Positions 1 through 12,700 of a stretch of 64,000 nt of DNA are shown in pieces. The stretch spans positions 124,001 through 188,000 of the forward strand of contig QJNS01000056.1 of the NCBI GenBank assembly GCA_004154925.1. The letters run 5' to 3'. The notes under the pieces were generated by a model. That model searched no databases. It saw nothing but the letters and a program-made list of their open reading frames with translations, and was not told where the DNA came from. Source of the DNA: Monosporascus cannonballus. Its lineage: Eukaryota; Ascomycota; Sordariomycetes; Xylariales. The position numbers and the translations under genes were made by a program. Each line of letters begins with the position of its first letter. The first letter of the stretch is position 1.

Positions 1-1850
1 ACATAATAGAGTGCAGGCACGGGTGACCTTGTGGGCGAATAGACTTTCGTCCTAATTCAATAACACACGTGTAGCCTCACTTACGGGACATCTCTGACGG
101 ACGAGCGTGGGAAATGTGGGTGTCTTTAAAAACGGCCTTTTGATCCCAGCCAACTCATGCAGCTTCGTGACGCATGGGGCATCCTGGCGGGGAGGAATCT
201 GAGTCTAGTCATCCTTAACCATCATGACAAGTGGAGCCCACGAGAGATCGCCATCTCCATGTTGGATAAATCTTTGGTCACTTGGTCACTTGCCAACAAA
301 GGCACACAGTACCTTCGTAACGAGGGCGGTGAAGTGGAAAACCCCGAGCTTCGCCAGGGCTAGGTGAGGACTGAGCGGAAACCAAACAAACCCATGTGCA
401 CTGCAGGCCTGCGAGGTATTTCCATTACTGTACCCGAGTGTACTTGCTGCAGTAGTGCGGTGGCGACCGCCATTCCAATGGTGGGAGAGGGACAGATGGG
501 GACCCAAGAGCCAGAGGCGAGTCTAAATGCGAAACAAAGGAATAACGGTGAGGAGCGGAAGACTGGCTCGCCCTCGATTTGACCTACATACTTTGCCAGG
601 TTGCAGTGCTAAATGACATACTTGTGGCCATGGCTCGACCTCAAAACGCCGATGGAGGCTCGAGTCACTGGATAATCTTATCATATGCTAGTGGTCGAAT
701 GAAGCAACTCGGAGCGGGCCAGCGGGTCTCTCGAGAAAGCCGATCTACTGTAGTTCAGCGTTGCCGTCCAGCCAGGACCGTAGTATCTTGAGCGTGTTCG
801 AGGTGGCGAGGCATATCTCCGCAGTCCCAGCTGGCATGGCTCCGGTTGTGTTGTGCTTGTTGAGCAACGTCACGTCAGCGTCGGAGGAAAAAAAAAAGCC
901 AATGGATGGATTGATTGGATCACGCACAATGTGACAATCCGGAACCCAGAAAGAAAAGAGAGCAAATGTTCAAGGGAAAAGCGAGAAACTTGATCGGAAC
1001 TGGCCCCTTTTTGTGGAACCCATGACTGGATTTGTGCAAGGGAGTCTAGATCCCTGTACGGATTGCCCTTGGCAGGCTCCCCAACTGGATTAATAGGGCT
1101 AATATTTACGGCGCTGCTCCTGATTGGCTGCCTCATCTTATCCCGTTGGATGGAATGCCGGATGTGTCGACTTTTTGAGGTTGAGGCTGCCGGTTCATAC
1201 ATATTGCCAGTCGTTCTGAGACCTTGAACCATGAGAATACGGATGGAATATATTGATCGGGCTGGTTTGCGATGTTCGATGGCAGCCGTCACCAGGCCCA
1301 CTGACTGAGTGCGAGTCCATCATCTGAGCACGGATACTCATGATACCGACTACCGGTACATTAATGTGCCCTAAATTCCCCCTACTGTAGCGGCGCCCAT
1401 TGGGACATTGCCGTTTGCTGCGTCTGCTGTCGGGTGCCGCTCCCTTGGTAATTACACAGGAATTATGTGTATGCCACGAAGTGCATGAACTGTCTATTTA
1501 CGTGCGATTCAAAAAGCTGTCTGACAGGCAGACAGGGTTGTGCTTAAAACGGAAATTCCTAATTGCCACCACATCCGACGCCCAGCGGGAGGATGCAAAT
1601 GTCGCAGAAGCCAGCTGTCACAACACCAACCACCATTGATATAAAAGATACAGGGTAGATCGATGTAGCAGCGGAGCGGATATGGGTACGCACTATTCCG
1701 CCTTCCGCCTCGATTTTAGAGCGTACTTGGATCAGCTCAGCACATCTCGTCGCTGATCACAACCCCGTCTCCAACCATCCCACGAGGCGATACCTACTCC
1801 CTCAGAGAGTAAATTACAATATGTATTGATGCGCCTTCGCGGGAGACGGA
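1..1850. other. intergenic, no supportable gene
   Basis: Normal-composition DNA with only short open frames on both strands (the longest, about 143 codons on the minus strand at 870-1301, starts at GTG and resembles nothing I know). No tRNA, repeat or transposon signal was seen. The last 200 bases are presumably 3' UTR of the minus-strand F-box gene that ends at 1851. Confidence 0.5.
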
Positions 1851-3736
1851 TTATTGGCGGTGGGATCTATTCCTAGCTCGGGTGCGAATGCTGCCAGCCC
1901 CGAGGTTATGAACGAAGTGAACATCTCGTGCGTGTCGTTCCAAGGCTAGCCTCATTTTCTCGCCGTAGAGTTCTTGTTCCTTCTCCGCAGCGATCTCTTC
2001 GGGCGTCCTGGTATCGTCTTCGAGCTCGTCTGCGAAGAAGCCCGGCTTGGACGAGAAGCCCACAACACCTAACCTCTCCCCCGTCCAGAACAAAAGGTCG
2101 TCGTCGTTGATGCTTTCATTTCCGTTCTGCCCGGATTTTGTTGAAAGTATCTTCAGGGCAATCTCATCAGACCCAGGCATAGATCCAAAGAGCGATCGGT
2201 GGGCTACTCTTTCAGACAGCCCGATCTTATGGCGCCGGACCTCCGTAACGCCGTCCCTCTCGACCCATTTCAGGTAGCCCTGCCCGTCAGAATACACGAT
2301 GCGGGTGCCATGGTTGATAACTGAGAGAAGCTTAGACCGGGACGCCGTCTGTCTATTTTTCATCGCCGACTTCCTGAACGCTCGAGGGTTTCCCTCCCCG
2401 CAAGTCTCAGCGGACAGACCATACATCTCGAGCGAGCCCTTAGTGTTGTATTCACCGCATGCCACCAGGGTCCTTCCCGGTTCGTTCTTGGCTTTCGTGA
2501 CCTGTTCCTCCGAGAGCTGAAAGTCCCGCCGTAGCTCGGTATTGATACAGGAGAAAGGATACGGAAGTGATGTCATCGCGCAGAGTTTTGCGCCAGAATG
2601 GATTGAGCCCCGAATAGACGGGAACATTCGCCGATCATAATGGAGTATATTGGAGAACCGGCCAGCAACAAAAATGTCATCGGAAACCTGATCCTGATGG
2701 CCGGCTCGCTCAAGATGTAAGACACTCAGTGGGCTTGGCTGCGCTAGGGGGGCGTAGAGCGGAAGGGAACGGGACGGGCTTCTGTGGTCGTGCAAGTGGA
2801 GCCCCAGAGTAGTACCAACTGTTAGCGGGACTGCAGGCTGAATAGTAGACAGTGTATTGATCGACCACTCATATGTCTGGTCCCGAACGATTGCCGTCGT
2901 CTCGAGGTCAACTTCGACCAGATCTAGAAAACAGTGTCAGCAGAGAGATTTGCTGCAGAGGGCCTGGAAATAGACTCACGGTTCTGGACTGCAAAAAAGG
3001 CCCGGTTTCTCTGGTTGTCAATGCTTACGCATTCGACAACCCCGGAATCGATGCGCTTAGAGCGTCTCGACGCATCTGTCGCAGGACCATCAGCGAATAG
3101 TAAACCTGACATACTTCGCGCTATGATGGACCCTTGCCTCGCCCGGTTTCCTTTTACATCCCAAATACACACCGAACCATCGTCCAAAGGTGAGACGGCG
3201 AGGACACCACGGCTTGTCGAGGACCCCTGATACAAGGCGCATCCCCTCACGTCAATTGGAATTCTGGTCGGGCCGTCTCTCGTATGCGGGAGCTGGAACC
3301 AACTAACAGCTATTGGCGCGTTCCTCTGGATATATTCGTCGTACCAATTGACCTTCTCGTCTGGAAAGGTCGGATCCCAGTTGGCGGTCAGTCTAGTGTG
3401 CTCTCTTCCCCTTTCCTTACTACTGAGCAAAGGTGAGTTTTCCAGCACGCTCCAGGCGATCCGGTTCGGATGATCTCGCATCTGCTCGCGAAGCACATAG
3501 CCCGAGAGGCATCGGTTGCGCCAGAAGTTGCCGTCTCGACATATTCGCAGGAAGAACTTGGACACCGATTGTAACTTGACGATTTCCTCGTATAGTAGGA
3601 CTATGGAGTAGTGTCTTAGTATTTCTATCGCGAGATGTACCCGTTTGTTAATGTCAGTGGCATCATATCACTTACAGGACATAATATGCAGTATAATCTC
3701 TTCGGGGAGAGACTGAAGCTTATCTAGCGTCCCCAT
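1851..3736 (-). CDS. F-box protein with WD40-like repeats (three exons)
   Basis: Predicted 584-residue protein, probably the substrate-recognition part of an SCF ubiquitin ligase. Exons on the minus strand are 3736-3676, 3600-2980 and 2923-1851. Introns are 3601-3675 (GTAAGT...ATAG, phase 1) and 2924-2979 (GTGAGT...TTCTAG, phase 1). Joining exons 1 and 2 gives a clean F-box at about residues 7-48: LPEEIILHIMSF then LLYEEIVKLQSVSKFF and a DGNFWRNRC end, which is why I chose this start and this acceptor. A WD-type strand set is visible at about residues 152-171 (LAVSPLDDGSVCIWDVKG). Further propeller-like segments follow in exon 3 (VACGEYNTKGSLEMYGL, RIVYSDGQGYLKWV). The C-terminus has a charged helix (EEIAAEKEQELYGEKMRLALERH). 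The target is unknown. No operon-like partner is present; the next gene runs the other way about 2.2 kb off. The family call is firm and the function is inferred. Confidence 0.88.
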
Positions 3737-5917
3737 CGTATTGAAAGAGTGTGATGCACGCAAGATGCGATACTCGAGGATAAAGATGAAGGAGCGGCAC
3801 GTGGACTGGTGCAAGCCAGCAAAATCTTTTATCTATAAAGAGCCCACGATAAGCAAGACAAAGGGAACATTGGGGTATGTAACGGGCGTTCAGGGGGGAG
3901 GTTCAAGAAGGACAAGGTTCCGCGACAGCTCTTCGCTTATCTTTAACTTTCGGCTTCTGATGCAAGTCTACCGCCTTCCCCGGTCGGGGAGCCGGGGGGC
4001 ATGGGGCGAAGTGGAGGCAAAGTGGCTCGTGCACATTTACTACTACCAGGTAACACAGGGTGGCAGTTCCTATTAATAGACACGCACTACGAACTACTTC
4101 ATATGCGCTTCAAGGCTATAAAGGTGTACTAGCAACGGGCATCGCACTCAAGGGCGCTGACCATGGACGCTTAGTCGACCACGTCAGCCACATCAGTTTG
4201 AGTACTGCTAGTGGTAACTCATATACGTTGGCCTCAAAAGCCCAAAACAGCTGATCAAAATAGACCGCAAATGGGCGGTTATCTCGGAGACCCGTACCCC
4301 CAATCTAGAAGCTAGGTATAGAGACCATGGGGTTCCCCTACGGTGACCCTGCAATCAATGACCTCATGTGAATATGAGCTACGATCTTGGAAATCCAGTG
4401 GCCGTTAGAATATACCACCTTGAAGAGGAAGGGCGATTAGGGAGGAGCCCAGCAGCACACCCGTGGGGAGCTCTTGGGTGTTGGTCGGTGCCTTTGCGCT
4501 GCGCTGTTGAACAAGAATAGGGGGGTCTGCTGACTAGTCACACTTTTGCGGATACACTGCACCGGAGACAACTAGACGTGCAATTATACGTGTCTAGGAA
4601 GCCATGGGTTGTTCGTCCCTATCGCATCTACGGCAGCCGAGTGAAGTTATACCAAGGGATTACCTAAGGCAGCTAGGTGGTATAGTTATAAAAGAACTTC
4701 GAGCACATAGCGTCATGTAGGGACGCTTCTCCGATGCTATAACTTGATAAGTCTCGGGGCATATCATTAAACAGTCAAGCAACCGTACGCTGAGTAGCTC
4801 CGTGTATGAGTACATGCAATAGCTTGTATCTTTCCCGAACCCAATGCTCCTCCTCGACTGATACGCTTGAGCGAAAGTTCATGTCATATGCAAATTGATA
4901 CTCACGCATCCTGGTGAGAACCGTGGAATTGCTCTGACTCTGTGGTCGAAAGCATATCTATCCAGGAGTGATAGGATGCTATGAAAAGAACTGAGACGGT
5001 ATAATACTCATCCTTATCCAGCGAGCGCAGCAAGGTATAGCGGCGCCAAGCATAGGAGTATCGATACGCCGCTCATATACTCCCGAACGACGAACACGCG
5101 ATAATATCCGTCTTGTAGGTTATGTTTCCCGTATGCCACCATTAGTTGTAACTTTGCAGAATAGGTGTGTAATATTACCCCTGTTTCCGACATTTGAATA
5201 TCAATACGATAATATGTTTAGCCAGCTCCTAATCCTAAAATCCTCCTCACGTGTGTCTGGTCATTCCACAAACTCCATTATATTCTGCACACTTCCAGCT
5301 ATGCCAACGTCAACTTTTCCATCTCTCTCTCCTCCTTCCACAATTCTGCGTTCCTCGTACCCATTAGACTGAGGTGTGACCTAGGTACTTCACCAAGTCA
5401 TGCCACCGTCTGCTCCTTCCTTGGCCTGATAGATATATCGTCTGATCAGAGCAGCCATCCCGCTTTATCCACTCTCCGTCTGGTTGTAGCAGGCACCTAG
5501 GTATGTTACGGCTAAGATTCTTTCCTATAACTTCACAAACTGCCTAGTAGGGTTTCCCACCTTCCTTGACCTCGCCTCCAACCCCACCACCTTTGAAACC
5601 CATTCACCTACTCACCTCTGCCCTCACCTCTCTCTCACTCTCTGTACCCGGCCCTTCCTGTGTGCGCTGAGAAACACGGTTCTTTCCTCTTCGAGTTTTT
5701 TTTTTCCCCCAGTCCCCATTCCGATTCCACAGTCTAACTTTGTCCCTGCTTTGACATACCCGTTTATGCTTCCCCCCTCAGGCCCTCGAGCTGCGTATCA
5801 GTGACTTCCCTGCCTTTGCCTCAACTGACCACTGATCATAGGGTACATCGGGGTAGGCCATCCTTCACCTAATCGCACGGATTATCCCAGTCGTTACCCT
5901 GCATTTGTTTGGTTATC
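3737..5917. other. divergent intergenic region / promoters and 5' UTR
   Basis: This spacer lies between two divergent genes (F-box gene to the left, 1040-residue protein gene to the right) and should hold both promoters. About 5,520-5,900 is strongly pyrimidine-rich (runs of C and T, a T9 tract near 5,700), a common look for fungal 5' UTR or core promoter DNA. Short frames here (such as 3741-4076 and 5133-5372) have no recognisable products. Confidence 0.5.
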
Positions 5918-8900
5918 ATGGAAGGGAGCAAGTCACTCCCAGAGGATGACGGCCACTTTGCGTCCACCTTCGAGTCCGCACAGAGCTGCCACATCGCAGA
6001 TGCCCAGACTCATTCCAAACAAACTACTACTCCTTCCAAGCCCAAGAGGAGCTTCACTCCACGAGGCCCAATCTTCTCCAGTCTCAACGACGCCCATCGC
6101 AACATCACTTCCCGCCATATTGGAGCCAATGAGCCTTCGAAGGTCTCTGATCAGAATGACCTGAGTGACAATCGTGACGAGTCAGATAAAAGCCAGAGCA
6201 ACTCACATAACCAACCCGGCGACTGGGACAACGCTGCCTCCTTGCCTGCAGCTTTTGGGAGGCCCATCATCAATCCGAAGCATCATTTACCCGACGAAGC
6301 CAGCACCTTCCTGCTGCCAAGCTCACCCGCTGGAAGATCCTTGACATTCTCTACCCCTTCATGTACTACCCCGACGATGCCATCCAATGCTAAGCCTTCT
6401 GGGAATCAGATTACAGGCCAGGTCGAAGTCTTTGAGCGTGAGGTATCCCGGGTGGATCATGCTGCTGATCAAGCCGAGCGTGAAGTGAACCGCGTGGTTT
6501 GTGAGGTAAACTCGGTTGACGATAAAGTCGAGAAGACGGAGACTCTGCCTCCGAGCGCCTCCGTGAGCACTGTGGATAAGATATTTGACGAGTATACTAC
6601 AGGTGATCGTGAGGCACAGCCATCTACTCTCGTAGAGGGTCACCTCTACACCTTCCAAGGGGCGAATCTCGCCCGAGCTGCTAGCCCTTCCGAGCCACCG
6701 AAACGTCGTCTACCCAGCTTTCCACGCGTCGATGCGCAACTCGCCCCGTCCACAGAGCTTCTCGATGGTGATTTGGCCGCGCCCGAACCCAGCATCTCTG
6801 ACTCGCAACACTTGATTGACGCGGAGGCACAAGTCGATCAACTCAGGGGTGTTCATCATTCTTTGGCACCCCTACCGCTCAGGATCCCGTCAAGACGAGA
6901 GTTCAAGTCGCCGGACTTCTTCACTGATGTCGAGTCGTCCATTAATGGTGAGCATGATGACACTTCCAACGAGGATCCTTTTAAGTACGACAGCGAGCGA
7001 TACCAAAACTTTCTGCGTCCTGCCAAAGAAAGAGACGTTAGCCGAGCCCTGAAGCGCCTCAGTAGACTGGAACAAGCAAGCGAAGGAACTCTTGTCAGTC
7101 CAGAGGGTAGCCCTAATGCGAAGGCAGCCGCAAGCGAACGGCCAACTATCAATAGTAAACAGTCGCGCGATGCTGCGGCCCGGTTTCTGCGCGATAAACC
7201 CAACGGCCGCTTCATCAACCCTAGCCCGCTTCAGTCCGCTGGCGACACCGAGCCTCGAAACGTAAAGGTGGTCATTCACCATGCACCCGAGTTCGAACCC
7301 GATGAGAAAGGCCACCAGCACAAAGCCACTGAGCGGTCTAAGAAGCATCTAAATGTTGGTTGCACGGGTGGGAAGAGTTTTCCGAGAGACGCAACCAGCG
7401 ATAGTGGCTGGGTAACTGAGGCAACAAGTGACATCGGTTCTGCTGCCGACGTTGGTTCAGACTGCCCGTTCCCCGCGACGGGATTCAAGCAGGCTGGCAG
7501 CAGCATCGCAGACTACTCAGATGACGATGATGACATTGACCATAATCGAGGACCGTTCACATCCCGCCAACACATTCTGCATCAACCCAGAAGCGGGGCT
7601 CAGGTCAATTCCTACGAGCGTCGAAACCTCAAGGACAGGAAGCAATTGATTTTCCTTCCGAAAACTAGAGGCCACGAAGTCAACGGATTTCCACAGAATT
7701 CCATCCGGCTATTCTCCACTCGGACGGTAAAACACACAGATGCCGGTGGGCGTCGCCCAAGCACCATCCGACAGCTATCGAATCCTTTCGGACAGGGAAG
7801 CTACAGAAGAGCTGCTGCAGACAGCAATTTCCAATTCAAGCCTCGAGGAAATGGTGCCTCGAAGTACGAATTCCGCGATTCAGCTTCTGAGTATACGCCA
7901 GTAATGGAGAGCAACCAGGCCACCTGTGGCACAACCACATCTCCGCCATCGCGTGCCGCGTCAAAACGGCGGACCGGGAGCGGCATTACTGTAGGTCTTA
8001 CCATAGACACCACCGAGCGTGGTGTGGAGGTCGAGGGTGGGCAGAACAGAGCTCCCCTCCAAAGGTTCGGCCCGCTGCAAAATGCCCAGAGAATGCAGAA
8101 ATCGGCACGAGAAGCCAAATTTGTAGATGAGACGTTGCCGCCAAACTACCTCTATCGTCGCCCCAGAAACATGGAACTCGACAAGCAGTTCGCAATGGGC
8201 ACCCCCGGCTCGTTTGGCCATGAGCCTACTTCCGCTTGTTCGTTTGGCTTCGAGCTCCTACCCCTGGATGAAGCCCAGGCCAAGCTCAAGCGGCAGCGTG
8301 ACAGCGGTGAGACGGACGAGACTGAACCAGCAAGTGTTCGTTTCAAACGAGTAAGGAGTGTGGCATCAGGCCAGGCTTGCTCGAATTCCAGCCCGCTACA
8401 ACCACCAACAGCAGCCCGTCTACGGCGTGACCAGCACCAGAATACAGTAGAATCATTGAGCTCCCTATCCTGGTATCTGAAAACTGTGCCGCAAGGTAAT
8501 ATTCCAAAGCCCACATGCCACAGGTCATTATTAACATTGCGCAGATCCCACAACTCCCCGCACAGCAATGCAGCAGGACGACCTGATCTCGCCTACTTCC
8601 GACAGGTCTCTGCTCGGTGGAAGTAATGGCTTGCAATCACCGTTGACTCCTGCCACCGACTATGGGCTTTTTTCTCCGACCATGTCAACCCATGGTTGGT
8701 ACGGAAAGAACGGGTCTGAGCGATGGTTACTCGACCGTCGGGCTCAGGGGGATGCTGTTCGCCAAATGTCTCACAAGGCTATGAATTCGGGCAGCGAACC
8801 ATCCTACAGAGCAGGAGTCGGACGTATCTCGTCTAAAACACGTGTCCGATACATATGCTGGTTCGCCATCATGGCTGTCTTGTCGATTTTACCTTTCTTT

Positions 8901-9089
8901 GCTCTCCTCGTCCTTACAGGAGTCTTTGACGACTCGCTCGCCTGGGTTACACGCGGTGAAGTGCGCTACCTGGCACCTCGCGAGAGGAAGATCATCAAGA
9001 CTCTATTCGCGGTGGAGTGTGTCTTTTATGCGGGTGCCATTGCCGGGATCATCGCGTACTTCGTCCTGCATAGCAAGACATCGAACTGA
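5918..9089 (+). CDS. fungal conserved-type protein, disordered with two C-terminal membrane segments
   Basis: Two exons, 5918-8495 and 8545-9089, joined over a 49-nt intron (GTAATATT...TATTAACATT branch-like...GCGCAG, phase 1) give 1040 residues. The start is the ATG at 5918; the open frame extends nine bases further to a TTG that I do not favour. About 950 N-terminal residues are Ser/Pro/charge-rich and look disordered. They include a heptad-like charged stretch at about 175-210 (VFEREVSRVDHAADQ...AEREVNRV) and an acidic patch near 531 (DYSDDDDDIDH). The C-terminus has two hydrophobic helices, about 962-987 (YICWFAIMAVLSILPFFALL) and 1011-1034 (TLFAVECVFYAGAIAGIIAYFV), with a conserved-looking loop between them. 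This layout suggests a tail-anchored-like membrane or nuclear-envelope protein exposing a long soluble arm. I do not recognise a named family, and the function is unknown. Confidence 0.82.
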
Positions 9090-9795
9090 AAGGAGAGAAG
9101 GAAGAAATCTGGAAGTGGGGATAATCACCTTCTTTCCCAATGGTGACCATCCCAGTTTACGCTTTCAGAAAACACGAAAGCGCTTGTATTATGCGGATGA
9201 CGCAAAAAGAGTGGTGAGATGATATGATGGAGTTTCTGAAGTGATGAATATTGGATGTGGAAAACGGACTTTCCTGGCTTGTGCGGCCCCTCTACAGGGA
9301 CAACCCGGCGTTTGGTTTCTGTTTTTTTCTGGATGCTCTATGCTCCATGCCTCTCGATGTGAGGAAAAAGGAAGATGGGAGGGATGGAAGGCAGATGGAC
9401 CTCGTATCCAGGCCGGCTTGGTTTGGCTGGTTGATTTGGCAATGGTCGCCATTCCCCATGTGGCATTGCCCTTCATCTGCGCCAAGATCTGCAGCGCCTT
9501 AGGCTCCAGATAAAAAGGGTAGACCGATAGACAAAAGCAAAAACGAAGACGTATGTAGAAGATGATGATGATAAATGACACTGTTCTGACACCGAATGGA
9601 CTGGTTCTTCATACTTGAACAGCCGAGTAGTATGCGCGAGCGGTTCCTTCGTTCATGAGATGTCGTTGTTTAACCACTAAAATTATTGGATTTTATATCT
9701 CTGCATGTATCTGTGTGGAATCTGAGACGCTCCGTCTATCCAAGATTCGCTTCGCTCCTTTTCGATTCTACTTTGGGAAGGAACGCCATCCCTTT
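9090..9795. other. convergent intergenic region (3' UTRs)
   Basis: Lies between the ends of two convergent genes. It contains purine-rich and AT-rich stretches consistent with 3' UTRs and polyadenylation sites. No gene seen; the short frames here are unrelated to known proteins. Confidence 0.5.
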
Positions 9796-12700
9796 TCAGC
9801 TCTCTCCTTCCTCGTCCTTACCACAGATCATCTCCCTCAACCGGTCCCTTTCGCCGCTCTCCTCGCACATGGCCCTGAACAGGCCCCAGCTCTCGCCCCC
9901 TCCCCCGGTCCCCTCGGCGGCGGGCCTCCTCAGATCCCAGAGCTCGCGCGGCGCGCCGAACTCGGCGGCGCGGCCGTCGGCGAGCACGAGGATGCGGTCG
10001 AAGTCGGCGATGGTGCTGAGGCGGTGCGCGATGACGAGCAGCGTAGTCGTGCCCCCACCGCCGGAGCCAAACTCGTCGCGTATGCTGCGCTGGATGCGGG
10101 CGTCGGTCGCCATGTCGACGGCGCTCGTCGCCTCGTCGAGCACCATGACGCGCGGGCGCGACGCGATGGCCCGCGCGAGGCACAGCAGCTGCCGCTGCCC
10201 CTGGCTCAGGTTCAGGCCGCCCTCGGAGATTGGCGTGTCAAGGGAGGCGAAGGGGTTCGTGTTCCTCTTCTTCTTGTTGGTGTTGCCGTCGTTTTCGTCG
10301 TCGTCGGCCTGTTCCTCTCCTTGCCCCTGTTCGTCGTCGTCGCCGATCAGGTGCACGCGCCGCAGGCTGTCGAACAGTTCCTCGTCGGTGTGGTCGTCGA
10401 AGGGGTCGAGGTTGGAGCGCACGGTCCCCGAGAAGAGGACGGGGTCCTGGGGGATGATGGCGAGGCGGCTCCGCAGGTCGCGCAGCCGCACCGCCGAGAC
10501 GTCGAGCCCGTCGACGCGGATGGTCCCCGACCGCGCCTCGAGGAACCGGAACAGCGCCAGCGTCAGCGACGACTTGCCGGCGCCCGTGCGGCCCACGACG
10601 CCCACGCGCTCGCCGCTCTCCGCGCGGAAAGTGAGCCCCCTGAGGACGGGCGGCAGGTCGGCCGCGTAGCCGACGACCAGGTCCTCCACCTCGATGCGGC
10701 CCTCGGTCGGCCAGGCGGCCGGCGGGCGCTCGCCCCCGAGGCTCTCCGTCGGCAGCTCCGTGTACTCGACGACGCGCTCGGCGGCATTCATCTCGAGCTC
10801 GACGCTCGCGTAGTTCCGGATGGTCCAGATGACGTGGTCCGAGAACTCGAGGGCGAAGGCCAGCGCGAAGCCGGCGAGCGCCGGGTCCATTCCCCGACCG
10901 GGCGTGAGCAGGATGAGCGCCGCCACGAGGCTGGCGAAGAGTGAGCCCACTACGCTCATGCGCCAGCCCATCCAGCGGTTGAACAGCCAGAGGTGCCACG
11001 TGGCGACCGTCCAGTCGTCGAGGCGCGCATACATGCGGTCGACGTAGACGGTGGGCTTGCCGAACCCGCGGATCGTCGTCACGCCCGTCAGCGCCGACGC
11101 GAACTGCTCGAACACGGGCGACTTGGTCGTGCTCTCCAGGCGCTTGACGGGCCGTGCGCCGTGCAGGTAGCGCGACGCGTACCATACGCAGACGGCCAGG
11201 AGCACGACGGCGAAGACGATGATGACCGGGGAGACGAAGAGCCCCGCCACGACGACGCCGATGAGGTTGAGGAACTCAGAGCCCGCGAACGCCAGCGAGT
11301 ACGCCATGTGCGTGTCCACCGAGTGAAAGTCGGTCGTGAAACGGTTGAGGACCCGGCCGACAGGGACGGTATCGAGCCAGCGGAGAGGCGCCCGGAGGAC
11401 GACGAAGTTTAGCTTGGCGAATAACTTCCGCGACGCGCGGATCGAGCCCTGGAACACGTAGTAGTACTTGGCCGTACTAAGGAGCGAGGTCAGGAGAGAT
11501 AGCAAGACGTAGATGCCCAGGTAGAAATTGAGACCGTGACTTGGCGCCGTCACCATCGGCTGCATGATCGTATGCATGGTCGAGTGCTGAACGACGAATT
11601 GAGAGGCATACGGCTGCTCCTCTTCTTGCATCGTAATGTTCTCTTCCTCGTAAGAGCCCGTCCACAGTCGCAACCACCAGGACCGCCCTACGGTTAGCGC
11701 CTGTACCAGCAGATAGAGTAACAAAGCCCCCAGCCAAAACGGCCATCCACCGCTGTCGCGCAGATACGTGGCGTAGACGTGTTTCTTGATAGCGCCCTCT
11801 TCCCTTGCCTCTTCTTCTACGAACTTCCGCGGTTGCTGCACCTTTGACGGAGTCCTGGTCAGCGGCTCCCCGCTAGATTCGCCATCGGTCTGCGACGTCT
11901 CCGAGTCGACCGCGGTGGCCTCTTCGTCCTCTTGGATTTCGCGCTCGGTCTGTTCGTGAGACTTGATCCGTTGCAGCGTTCCGTCATTTTCGAGTTCTGA
12001 CACGAGTCCAGCATGTAGTACGCGGCCGCCTCCCAACTCGACCAGATACTTCGTCTTCGGCTCACAGAGCGCTACGTGGTGGGTGACCAGAATCCTCGTT
12101 CGCCCGACGCCGAGTTCGCCGTTCAGACACTTGTCGAAGATGTGGCGGCCGACGTGAGCATCTACAGCGCTGAAGATATCGTCGAGGACGAGGATGCCGG
12201 CACGCGAGTAGATTGCCCGCGCCAAAGTGATTCGCCATTTCTGTCCGCCGCTCAGATTGATACCATTGGCACCAATCTCCGTATTGTCGCCGTCGGCGAA
12301 CATCTCCAGATCCTTGGCTAAGGCGCAGACCTCAATCGTCTTCTTGTATCGATATTCGTCATAGGGGAGACCGAACAGGATGTTGTCCTTCACCGTCGCA
12401 TTCTCGATCCAGGGTATCTGGGCAACGTAAGCAATCGCCTCTGGGATTACCCAATTGCCCCTATGTGCTTGGCTGTCATGACGTTCATTAAGTGGTGGAG
12501 CACGAGGCACGCTGAGGAAGCCGCCCAGAATGTCTACCTCGCCCAGGATGGCAGCAAGCATGAGAGATTTTCCGGTCCCAGTCTTGCCAGATACGACTGA
12601 CAATTCGCCTTTCGGAAACGTGACGGTCACGTCGCGCAATACGAATCGATCAGGATCATCCTCTGTGCTGTCTGAGGGCCAAGCAATCGAGGCATTATCA

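Noticed and set aside
870..1301. 143-codon minus-strand frame
   Set aside because: Starts at GTG, has no recognisable motif, and no splice partners were seen. Chance frame.
8343..8636. Minus-strand frames overlapping the 3' part of the 1040-residue gene
   Set aside because: Shadow frames; the plus strand is supported by a clean intron and two membrane helices.
9655..10944. 429-codon plus-strand open frame
   Set aside because: Lies antisense to the conserved NBD2 of the ABCC gene in very GC-rich DNA. It is low-complexity in Ala/Arg/Glu and explained as a shadow of that gene.
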